A DNA stretch of 44,537 nt from assembly GCA_948500755.1 (NCBI GenBank), contig CAOOYH010000012.1, forward strand, positions 1 through 44,537. The letters run 5' to 3'. The stretch's first letter is position 1. Each line of letters starts with the position of its first letter. The notes beneath the pieces are model-generated. The model had not been told where the DNA came from, did not search any database, and saw nothing but the letters and a program-made list of their open reading frames with translations. A program made the position numbers and the translations under genes. Below are positions 17,812 through 24,539 of the stretch, one piece after another. The DNA comes from an uncultured Lactobacillus sp. GTDB lineage: Bacteria; Bacillota; Bacilli; Lactobacillales; Lactobacillaceae.

Positions 17812-18784
17812 CTAATTTTGATAATTAATTGTTTGCTTTTCAATCAACTTGTAATCTATTAACTCATCACCATTTAAGTTTTCTTTATTTAATTCAATGG
17901 CGTTAATTTGATTATTTTCATAATTGGTATAATAAAACGTGCCTGTCTCCAAGTTAGTTCCATCAGAGTAAATTGTGTACTCATAAGAATTTGGTCCGAC
18001 TTCATCTGTTCCCTTTGGCTGTTCAACTGAATGTAAAATATGGAAATAATTTGTTACACTACTTAATTCATTATTTCCTTGAGGGGAATGTGCCCGAACA
18101 AAAGCTACTTTCACAAAACGACTGGCTGAATCCATTCCTCCTGGCAAAAAATGAGTCCCTAACCCGCGACTATATAAATTAAGGTCCACACCTGGAACAA
18201 GAGTATTTTTAGGCTGTGCAGGTGCTACATTACTATAATTAGCTAAGTTACGTAACTGGCCTGGAAATTCGGGATTATTGGTTAAAACATGAACTGGATT
18301 ATCATAAACGTGTAATCCACTTAAGGTCGATTCTACAACTATCGACTCACCAGTCTTATCAGCCATTAACCAGTGAAGTGGAGAAAGTGGTAGTTTTTCT
18401 GAAAAGTTTATATTTACCATCTTTCAATGCGTCTTTTACTTCAGCAACCGTAGTATATTGACTTAACAAATAAGGAATTAATTCAAATGGTGTAACATTA
18501 TTTTTCTCCGCATTTTCTGGAAAATAATGACACGGACCATCAAAATTAAGACCAGCAATTCCTAGCCCTTCTTCATTTGCTGCATCAAAATATAGTGGAT
18601 AATTATTTTCTACAATCGCCATCCCAACCATGGCATATTTTGCCTTTTTACTTGGTAATTTACGATATTGAAACTCATAATTCCTTGGTGTAATTACAGG
18701 ATGTTCACCAAAAGAAATTTCCAAGTCTAGATTTCGATCAAAATAATGATGATTATTTGAACTATAAACAATTGAGGTACACAT
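17812..18784 (-). pseudogene. bsh: Bile salt hydrolase (choloylglycine hydrolase), frameshifted
   Basis: Two overlapping frames (18784-18359 and 18420-17812) together encode one choloylglycine hydrolase of about 323 residues. The break is one extra G at 18417/18418: removing it joins KDALKD to VNINFSEKLPLSPLHW, the expected family sequence. Catalytic residues are otherwise present: N-terminal nucleophile Cys2, Arg17 and Asp20 in the first part, Asn in VLTNNPEF and Arg in SASRFVKVAF in the second. Such enzymes deconjugate glyco- and tauro-bile acids in gut lactobacilli. AAGGAGGAG sits before the ATG, and a shared terminator follows. The extra base is not in a long homopolymer. It may be a true recent inactivation or a sequencing error. 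Confidence 0.85.
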
Positions 18785-18840
18785 ATAAACTCCTCCTTAT
18801 ATCTTTTACAGTCCCTATATTACTCTTTTTTTCAAAAATA

Positions 18841-18870
18841 AAAAGGAAACTTCTCCTATGAAGTTTCCTT
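18841..18870 (-). terminator. Terminator of the ABC-F gene
   Basis: Perfect 11-bp stem AAGGAAACTTC (18843-18853) with its complement (18860-18870), followed on the minus strand by a T-rich tract. Confidence 0.9.
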
Positions 18871-18879
18871 ATTTTATTA

Positions 18880-20502
18880 TTAGTATATTTTTTGAACGTG
18901 ATCTTGAATAGTTGGGTTATCTAAAAATTCATCATAGCTAGTATCTGCACGACTAACAATTCCTTTAGGGCCGACCTCAATAATATGGTCTGCGATAGTT
19001 TGAATAAATTCATGATCGTGAGATGTAAATAAGATTGAGCCTTGGTAATCTTTCAAAGCGTCGTTAAGGGAAGTAATAGATTCTAAGTCCAAATGGTTAG
19101 TAGGATCATCCATTACCAAAACATTAGCTGGTTCAAGCATCATTCTTGAAAGCTGACAGCGAACTTTTTCTCCACCAGAAAGCACCTTAATCTTCTTGTC
19201 GATCTCTTCACCAGAAAAGAGCATTCGACCTAAAAAGCCACGTAAAAAAGTATTATCATCTTGTTCTTTAGTAGCATATTGGCGAAGCCAATCTAAAATC
19301 GTTAATTCATCATTGTTAAAGTTCGCATTCAAATCACGTGACATATAGTTATAGGCAGTAGTTTGACCCCAAGTTACGGTACCACTTTCTGGCTTAATTT
19401 TACCAGCAATAATATCCATCAAAGCAGTGGTTGCCAAAGTATTACGTGATAAAAATGCAACTTTATCACCAGGACGCACTATAAATGAAACATGGTCTAA
19501 AATCTTTTCACCATCAACACTATAAGATACATCTTCTACTTTTAGTAAATCGTTCCCTAGGTCACGGTGCATTTCAAATTTTACATAAGGATATTTACGA
19601 GAAGATGGTCTAATATCATCAAGGGTAATTTTTTCTAATTGTTTCTTTCTCGAAGTGGCTTGTTTTGATTTAGACGCATTTGCTGAGAAACGAGCAATAA
19701 ATTCTTGAAGTTCTTTTATTTTTTCTTCTTTTTTAGCATTTTGGTTAGCTGCTAATTCACTTGCAAGCTTACTTGATTCATACCAGAAATCGTAATTACC
19801 CATGTATAATTGAATTTTGCCATAATCAACATCACACATTTGTGTACATACTTGATTTAAGAAGTGACGGTCGTGGGAAACTACAATAACAATATTTGGA
19901 TAATCGGCTAAAAAGTCTTCAAGCCAGTTTACAGTATGAACATCTAAACCGTTAGTGGGCTCATCAAGTAAAAGAATATCAGGATTACCAAATAAGGCTT
20001 GTGCTAATAATACTTTAACTTTTTCCGCTTCTGGTAATTCACTCATCTTACTTTGATGCAACTCTTCTGGTATACCTAAAGACTGCAAAAGCTTAGATGC
20101 GTCCGCTTCGGCGTTCCAACCGTCAAGTTCAGCAAATTTAGATTCTAATTCTGCAGCCTTAACTCCATCTTCATCGCTAAAATCAGCCTTAGAATAAAGC
20201 TCATCTTTATCTTTCATTACTTGATAAAGTTCCTTATGCCCCTGAATTACTGTATCTAAAACAGTAAATTCTTCGAAAGCAAAGTGATCTTGATTCAAGC
20301 TCGACATTCTTTCATTAGCATCAATAGAAATATTACCAGTAGTAGGTTCAATCTTATCTTCTAACAGTTTCAAAAAAGTTGACTTACCGGCACCATTAGC
20401 ACCGATTACTCCATAACAATTACCGGGAGTGAATTTCAAGTTAACATCTTCGTATAAGGTACGACCAGATAAATTTAAACTTAAATCTGAGACAGTAATC
20501 AA
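18880..20502 (-). CDS. ABC-F family ATPase (YkpA/YbiT type)
   Basis: 540 residues with two ABC ATPase domains and no membrane segment, the ABC-F form that acts on ribosomes. First Walker A GANGAGKST (about 35-43) and Walker B ILLLDEPTNGLD; second signature LSGGEKVRCQLSRM and Walker B VLVMDDPTNHLD. A linker rich in Lys and Glu (about 245-300) matches the P-site tRNA interaction motif region. The first signature motif is degenerate (LPEAEKVKVLL), as in this subgroup. The start is TTG at 20502, with AGAGG eight bases upstream. It is a housekeeping translation factor more than a resistance protein, judging from the subgroup. Confidence 0.9.
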   Translation of the reverse strand: MITVSDLSLNLSGRTLYEDVNLKFTPGNCYGVIGANGAGKSTFLKLLEDKIEPTTGNISIDANERMSSLNQDHFAFEEFTVLDTVIQGHKELYQVMKDKDELYSKADFSDEDGVKAAELESKFAELDGWNAEADASKLLQSLGIPEELHQSKMSELPEAEKVKVLLAQALFGNPDILLLDEPTNGLDVHTVNWLEDFLADYPNIVIVVSHDRHFLNQVCTQMCDVDYGKIQLYMGNYDFWYESSKLASELAANQNAKKEEKIKELQEFIARFSANASKSKQATSRKKQLEKITLDDIRPSSRKYPYVKFEMHRDLGNDLLKVEDVSYSVDGEKILDHVSFIVRPGDKVAFLSRNTLATTALMDIIAGKIKPESGTVTWGQTTAYNYMSRDLNANFNNDELTILDWLRQYATKEQDDNTFLRGFLGRMLFSGEEIDKKIKVLSGGEKVRCQLSRMMLEPANVLVMDDPTNHLDLESITSLNDALKDYQGSILFTSHDHEFIQTIADHIIEVGPKGIVSRADTSYDEFLDNPTIQDHVQKIY

Positions 20503-20568
20503 ATTATTTTCCTCTCTTACATCTAATTTTTAGTTATAACACATTATAGAAAGTCTTTTTATGAAAAT

Positions 20569-20850
20569 TTAATGCAAACTGGTAATGAATGTAGCTAATC
20601 CAAATAAAATCCCCGGAAAGTTAGCTACAAACAATGGCCAATCCTTTTTCTCTCTTAACAGAGCATACAGAACCCAAATAAAGCAGTTAATTGCTGCGAC
20701 TAATGGCTGAATAGGATTGCCGTAATTTCCTTGCAAATTATTCATAATTTGTGGAATATAAGAAATATACATTAGAACAGATAAAACTGAGCCAATTCGT
20801 CCAATCATTAATACAGTTTTATTATCAAAAGATCTAATTTTCTTTTTCAA
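20569..20850 (-). CDS. SemiSWEET-family sugar transporter
   Basis: 93 residues with three helices (about 12-32, 45-62, 72-92), the size of a bacterial SemiSWEET that works as a dimer. The PQ-loop motif appears as SYIPQIMNN in helix 1 and the conserved Asn as AAINCFIWVLYALL in helix 2. Sugar is inferred from the family. The start is TTG at 20850 with AAAGGA seven bases upstream. It lies about 66 bp before the ABC-F gene with no clear terminator between, so read-through is possible. Confidence 0.85.
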   Translation of the reverse strand: MKKKIRSFDNKTVLMIGRIGSVLSVLMYISYIPQIMNNLQGNYGNPIQPLVAAINCFIWVLYALLREKKDWPLFVANFPGILFGLATFITSLH

Positions 20851-20912
20851 CTAATCTTCCTTTCTATACTATGTTATCTAGTTTACTTACTTTTTATAGT
20901 TATCTCAAGCAC

Positions 20913-20949
20913 AAAAAAAGAGATTGATCAAAAATCAATCTCTTTTTTT
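20913..20949. terminator. Terminator of enolase
   Basis: Perfect 16-bp stem (20913-20928 with 20934-20949), five-base loop, T-run of seven on the minus strand. Located right after the eno stop codon. Confidence 0.95.
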
Positions 20950-20963
20950 AATATCAACTTATA

Positions 20964-22250
20964 TTAATCTAAGTCAACGTTGTCTGGGAAGAATGCTAAA
21001 CGTTCACCCTTACCAAGTTCTTCTTCGATTTCAAGTAAACGGTTGTACTTTTCAACACGTTCTGAACGAGCTGGAGCACCAGTCTTCAATTGACCACCGT
21101 TAACAGCAACTGCGAAGTCAGCGATGAAAGTATCACCAGTTTCACCTGAACGGTGAGAAATCATAGTGTTGTAACCATTCTTACGTGAAATACGGATGGT
21201 TTCAAGAGTTTCAGTAACAGTACCGATTTGGTTCAACTTGATCAATGAAGCGTTACCAGCACCTTCGTGAATAGCCTTCTTCAAAAGCTTAGGGTTAGTA
21301 CAAATGAAGTCGTCAAGAACGATTTGGATACGGTCCTTGTGACTTTGAGTAAACTTAACCATACCTTCAACATCGTTTTCATCGTATGGGTCTTCCATAG
21401 AAATTAATTCTGGGAATTCGTCAAGTAACTTGTCGTAGTAGTCTGCCAATTCTTCGTCAGTAAGAACTTTACCTTCAAGGTGGTACTTGCCGTCTTCTTT
21501 GTTGTAGAAGTATGAAGCAGCACAGTCACATGCAATAGCAATATCTTCACCTGGCTTGTAACCAGCCTTGATGATTGATTCATGTAATGCCTTCAAAGCT
21601 TCTTCTGAGTTCTTCATGTTAGGAGCGAAACCACCTTCGTCACCTAAGCCAGTTTCGTAACCCATATCTTCAAGAACTTTCTTCAAAGTGTGGTATACGT
21701 TAACGATCTTTTCAAAACCATCACGGAATGAAGTCTTAGCAACTGGGGTAATCATGAATTCTTGAATATCGATACCGTTGTCTGCGTGTTCACCACCGTT
21801 AATAACGTTGTGGAAAGTTTGAGGCATTTCAAGGTCAGTACCGCCAAGGTAACGGTATAATGGTTGGTGGTTATCCTTAGCAGCTGCAGCAGCAGTAGCC
21901 ATAGATACACCTAAGATAGCGTTAGCACCAAGACGACCCTTGTTTGGAGTACCATCTAAAGCAATCATAGTTGCGTCAATGTTTGGTTGATCGTGTGGAT
22001 CTAATCCCTTTAAAGCGTCGTTGATTTCAGTGTTAACGTTGTTAACAGCGTTCATAACACCTTTACCACCAAGACGTGAACCACCATCACGTAATTCAAC
22101 AGCTTCGTTTTCACCAGTTGAAGCACCAGATGGAACTTCAGCCTTACCTACAACACCGTTTGAAAGAGTAACGAAAACTTCAACAGTTGGGTTACCACGT
22201 GAATCAAAGATTTCAAGTGCATGTACATTCTCAATAACTGATTTGAGCAT
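20964..22250 (-). CDS. eno: Enolase (phosphopyruvate hydratase)
   Basis: 428 residues; converts 2-phosphoglycerate to phosphoenolpyruvate in glycolysis. Magnesium ligands are visible as Asp (ACDCAAS), Glu (SMEDPYDEND) and Asp (VLDDFICTN). Catalytic Lys lies in LIKLNQIGTVTET, and SHRSGETGD and EVPSGASTGENEAVELRD are present. Several motifs differ from the usual Firmicutes form (VLDDFI for VGDDLF, AACDCAASYF), which fits the distinct enolase of the acidophilus group. Codon use is GC-richer and more uniform than in its neighbours (GGT, AAC, TTC), as in highly expressed genes. AAGGAGG stands nine bases before the ATG, with a hairpin in the leader. Confidence 0.95.
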   Translation of the reverse strand: MLKSVIENVHALEIFDSRGNPTVEVFVTLSNGVVGKAEVPSGASTGENEAVELRDGGSRLGGKGVMNAVNNVNTEINDALKGLDPHDQPNIDATMIALDGTPNKGRLGANAILGVSMATAAAAAKDNHQPLYRYLGGTDLEMPQTFHNVINGGEHADNGIDIQEFMITPVAKTSFRDGFEKIVNVYHTLKKVLEDMGYETGLGDEGGFAPNMKNSEEALKALHESIIKAGYKPGEDIAIACDCAASYFYNKEDGKYHLEGKVLTDEELADYYDKLLDEFPELISMEDPYDENDVEGMVKFTQSHKDRIQIVLDDFICTNPKLLKKAIHEGAGNASLIKLNQIGTVTETLETIRISRKNGYNTMISHRSGETGDTFIADFAVAVNGGQLKTGAPARSERVEKYNRLLEIEEELGKGERLAFFPDNVDLD

Positions 22251-22275
22251 TAAAAAAATCCTCCTTAAATTTGTG

Positions 22276-22326
22276 GCGAAAAATACAAACTAACCGAATT
22301 GGCATCTAGTCAGTGTTTTTCGTCGC
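22276..22326 (-). promoter_or_regulatory. Imperfect hairpin in the enolase leader
   Basis: GCG-AAAAA-TAC-AAACTA (22276-22292) can pair with TAGT ... GTG-TTTTT-CG-TCGC (22307-22326), leaving a small bulge and a 14-base loop. It lies just upstream of the ribosome site and may stabilise the 5' end of this abundant mRNA. No riboswitch class is recognised. Confidence 0.4.
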
Positions 22327-22410
22327 TTTTAGGCATAGCCCTTTTGACTACAGATTTATTTTAAAGCAACTTTGTGAGTATGTAAACTAAAGAAAGCAAT
22401 TATTTTTTAT

Positions 22411-22440
22411 AAAAAAAGATCGACCATTAAAAGGCCAATC
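22411..22440 (-). terminator. Terminator overlapping the PAP2 stop codon
   Basis: Eight-bp stem with two wobble pairs on the minus strand (plus arms 22418-22425 and 22433-22440), then seven T. The stop codon (22427-22429) falls in the loop. Confidence 0.8.
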
Positions 22441-23011
22441 CTAAAAGTTGCTGTGCAATTGTAAAACAAAATAGGGCTAAAGTTGTTGCTCCTAAAACAT
22501 CAGATGGATAGTGTGCACGCATATTTAAACGTGACACTACTACCAGTCCCCATGCGATTATCAAAGTAATTAAGAGCCAGATTCCCATAATGTGCCCAAA
22601 GATTTGCCATAACATTAATGACATAATAGTTGCGCTTAAGACATGTCCACTAGGAAAGCTATAGCCATCTCGATAGGTTCTCATTGACAAGGGCCTTTTT
22701 CTTTTAACTGAATGCTTCAAAAAGATTCCAACTGCATCAGTTACTGCCAAAGTACCTAAAGACCAAAGAGCAAGCCAAGGGTGATGAAACAAAACTAAAA
22801 GTCCTGCTAATAAAAAGTCCCAAACAACAATTACCTTAGGCTCATTTAAGACTGTAATAACTTTCCAAATTTTACCGTCTCTATTTTTAACAAGTTTATG
22901 GTGCAATAAATGATCATAAAAATTAAATAGACGAGAATTTCTAATGTTAAATATTAATCCTAAAAGAATCAATGCCGAAATCAGCAATTGAATTAAACAA
23001 TGCAATTTCAC
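22427..23011 (-). CDS. PAP2-superfamily membrane phosphatase
   Basis: 194 residues with about five helices. The three phosphatase motifs are complete: KHSVKRKRP (motif 1), SFPSGH (motif 2) and SRLNMRAHYPSDV (motif 3, with the nucleophile-assisting His). Relatives act on phosphatidic acid, phosphatidylglycerol phosphate or undecaprenyl pyrophosphate; the substrate cannot be told here. The start is GTG at 23011, with GAGG ten bases upstream. Single gene with its own terminator. Confidence 0.87.
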   Translation of the reverse strand: MKLHCLIQLLISALILLGLIFNIRNSRLFNFYDHLLHHKLVKNRDGKIWKVITVLNEPKVIVVWDFLLAGLLVLFHHPWLALWSLGTLAVTDAVGIFLKHSVKRKRPLSMRTYRDGYSFPSGHVLSATIMSLMLWQIFGHIMGIWLLITLIIAWGLVVVSRLNMRAHYPSDVLGATTLALFCFTIAQQLLGLAF

Positions 23012-23158
23012 TTTTACTTAACCTCAATTAATTGTGCTAATAAATATTGTAACAGCAAAAAAATAAAGCACATACGTTTTTAAATTTTATTTAACTATTT
23101 CAATAAAAAATAAGAATAAGATTTCATCCTGAGCAAATATTTAGCGATCAAAGTGTAT

Positions 23159-23187
23159 AAAAAAGCCCGTAAGATTACTACTTACGG
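23159..23187 (-). terminator. Terminator of tRNA-Ser
   Basis: Seven-bp perfect stem CCGTAAG (23167-23173) with its complement (23181-23187), then GGGC and six T on the minus strand. Confidence 0.9.
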
Positions 23188-23199
23188 ACCAAATTTAAA

Positions 23200-23286
23200 G
23201 GAGAGTACAGGATTTGAACCTGCGCGCCGGTATAAGCCGGTTCGCCGGATTTCGAGTCCGGTGCATTACCACTCTGCCAACTCTCC
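23200..23286 (-). tRNA. tRNA-Ser (anticodon CGA)
   Basis: 87-base cloverleaf on the minus strand. Acceptor GGAGAGT/ACTCTCC, anticodon stem CCGGA/TCCGG with loop CTCGAAA (anticodon CGA at 23252-23254, reading UCG), a long variable arm with CCGG pairs as required for class II tRNA, and a T arm with GGTTCAAATCC. CCA is not encoded. The base after the acceptor stem is T where serine tRNAs normally have G73. Confidence 0.95.
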
Positions 23287-23301
23287 AATTACAACGTTTT
23301 T

Positions 23302-23330
23302 ATTATAGCAATTAAAAAATAAATGGTAAA
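23302..23330 (-). promoter_or_regulatory. Promoter of tRNA-Ser
   Basis: TATAAT -10 (plus 23302-23307) with the TG extension (TGC before it) and TTTACC -35 (plus 23325-23330), 17 bp apart. The -10 is 16 bp upstream of the mature tRNA. Confidence 0.75.
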
Positions 23331-23434
23331 TACAAAATAACTAATTCTAAAATTAATCTTTAAAAAGTCATCATTCTTTCATAGTTTTTCTGTATCTTAA
23401 AGCTATACTAATTGATAATGAAAGGACTCGTATT

Positions 23435-23530
23435 ATGGCAAAGATCATTATTTACAAGCCCCGCAAAATCAAGTTGATGCGCCAGGCTGTTGAGCGTTAT
23501 CTAAACTATAAAATTGTTAAACATAATTAG
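23435..23530 (+). CDS. Small basic protein of 31 residues, unknown function
   Basis: ATG at 23435 with AAAGGA at 23421-23426 (eight-base spacing) and a TATACT -10 at 23404-23409 upstream. The product starts MAKIIIYKPRKIK and ends NYKIVKHN: strongly basic, with a short beta-like start and a helical middle, and no membrane segment or signal. It is followed eight bases later by a perfect rho-independent terminator, so promoter, ribosome site, frame and terminator fit a free-standing gene. It is too short for common gene callers. I do not recognise a family. The basic charge would suit RNA, ribosome or DNA contact, but that is a guess. Confidence 0.72.
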   Translation: MAKIIIYKPRKIKLMRQAVERYLNYKIVKHN

Positions 23531-23537
23531 ATTTTTT

Positions 23538-23564
23538 AGCCAACCAAAAGTGGTTGGCTTTTTT
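23538..23564 (+). terminator. Terminator of the 31-residue gene
   Basis: Perfect nine-bp stem AGCCAACCA (23538-23546) with its complement (23551-23559), AAAG loop and a T-run. Confidence 0.95.
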
Positions 23565-23567
23565 AAT

Positions 23568-24416
23568 TTAAAACATTTCAATAATCTTTTCCATTAGTGG
23601 CGTCACCTCTCTATCTTTACGCCATACTAAATTTAAGTGGGTAATCCAGTTAGTATGCTTTACTGGGATAATCTTACTTTTTGCATAAGTAAAGGCAATC
23701 GATTCCGGAACTAAAGCTATCCCTAAACCTTTATCCGCCCAGTGAATTGCTGTTCTTGCATCATCACAAGTTACTGAATAGAACGGCCTTATTCCCTGAT
23801 GCCGAAAACTACGATTGAATACTTCTTGAAATCTTCGGTATAAAATTATCGGCCTATCTTTTAATTCATTAAGATGTTTAATTTCTCCTCTTTCAAAAAA
23901 CTCTTCTCTTGTCACTGCTACCATTGGTTCCTGGTGAAAGTCTTTAAAATTTAGTCCTTCAAGATTAAAAGGTGTCCGCACTATTCCTAAATCTACTATT
24001 CCGTCTTGTAGTTGTTCAACAATGCCAAAAGTATTTGCTTCATGTATTGCAAAGGATACATTAGGATAGTATTTTACTAATTTTTTAAATTGCTCGTTTG
24101 GGACAACTCCACCACAAGAAGAAATGACTCCGATTCTAATTTTTCCTAATTCACCCTCTTTAATTTGATGGATTTGGCTTTTAGCAGATATACTCAGAGC
24201 GACAATTTTTTCAGCATATTTTTGAAATACTTTTCCTTCTTCTGTCAGTTCTATTCCATGGGCAGTTCTAACAAAAAGCTGTACCCCTACTTCCTTTTCT
24301 AATTGTTTTAACTGATAACTTAAAGGTGGCTGAGCAATATATAACTTTTTAGCAGCAGACGTAATCTGCCGCTCTTCAGCAACCACTAAAAAATATTTTA
24401 ATTGTTTAATATTCAT
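23568..24416 (-). CDS. LysR-family transcriptional regulator
   Basis: 282 residues. The winged helix-turn-helix (about 1-60: QLKYFLVVAEERQITSAAKKLYIAQPPLSYQLKQLE, shown here in part) is typical LysR, followed by a linker helix and a periplasmic-binding-like effector domain (about 90-280). It is divergent from the P3A-type ATPase gene with a 123-bp shared intergenic region holding an inverted repeat, the usual arrangement for a LysR protein and its target. The effector is unknown. Confidence 0.9.
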   Translation of the reverse strand: MNIKQLKYFLVVAEERQITSAAKKLYIAQPPLSYQLKQLEKEVGVQLFVRTAHGIELTEEGKVFQKYAEKIVALSISAKSQIHQIKEGELGKIRIGVISSCGGVVPNEQFKKLVKYYPNVSFAIHEANTFGIVEQLQDGIVDLGIVRTPFNLEGLNFKDFHQEPMVAVTREEFFERGEIKHLNELKDRPIILYRRFQEVFNRSFRHQGIRPFYSVTCDDARTAIHWADKGLGIALVPESIAFTYAKSKIIPVKHTNWITHLNLVWRKDREVTPLMEKIIEMF

Positions 24417-24472
24417 TATTAATACCTTTTAACTTATTATCTATATTTTTAATATCTCCTATCTTAATTTGA

Positions 24473-24518
24473 TATTTTCTTAATAACAAGAACTGCGCTA
24501 AAATATTTTAAGAAAATA
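24473..24518. promoter_or_regulatory. 11-bp inverted repeat between LysR and ATPase genes
   Basis: TATTTTCTTAA (24473-24483) and its exact complement TTAAGAAAATA (24508-24518), 24 bp apart. The second arm ends 11 bp before the ATPase ribosome site. A candidate LysR operator pair; AT-rich, so some chance of coincidence. Confidence 0.5.
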
Positions 24519-24539
24519 GAGAATTAACGGAGGATTTTT

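Noticed and set aside
23200..23286. tRNA-Ser 3' end checked as a phage or island attachment site
   Set aside because: No direct repeat of the tRNA end, integrase or atypical genes are seen nearby in the window.
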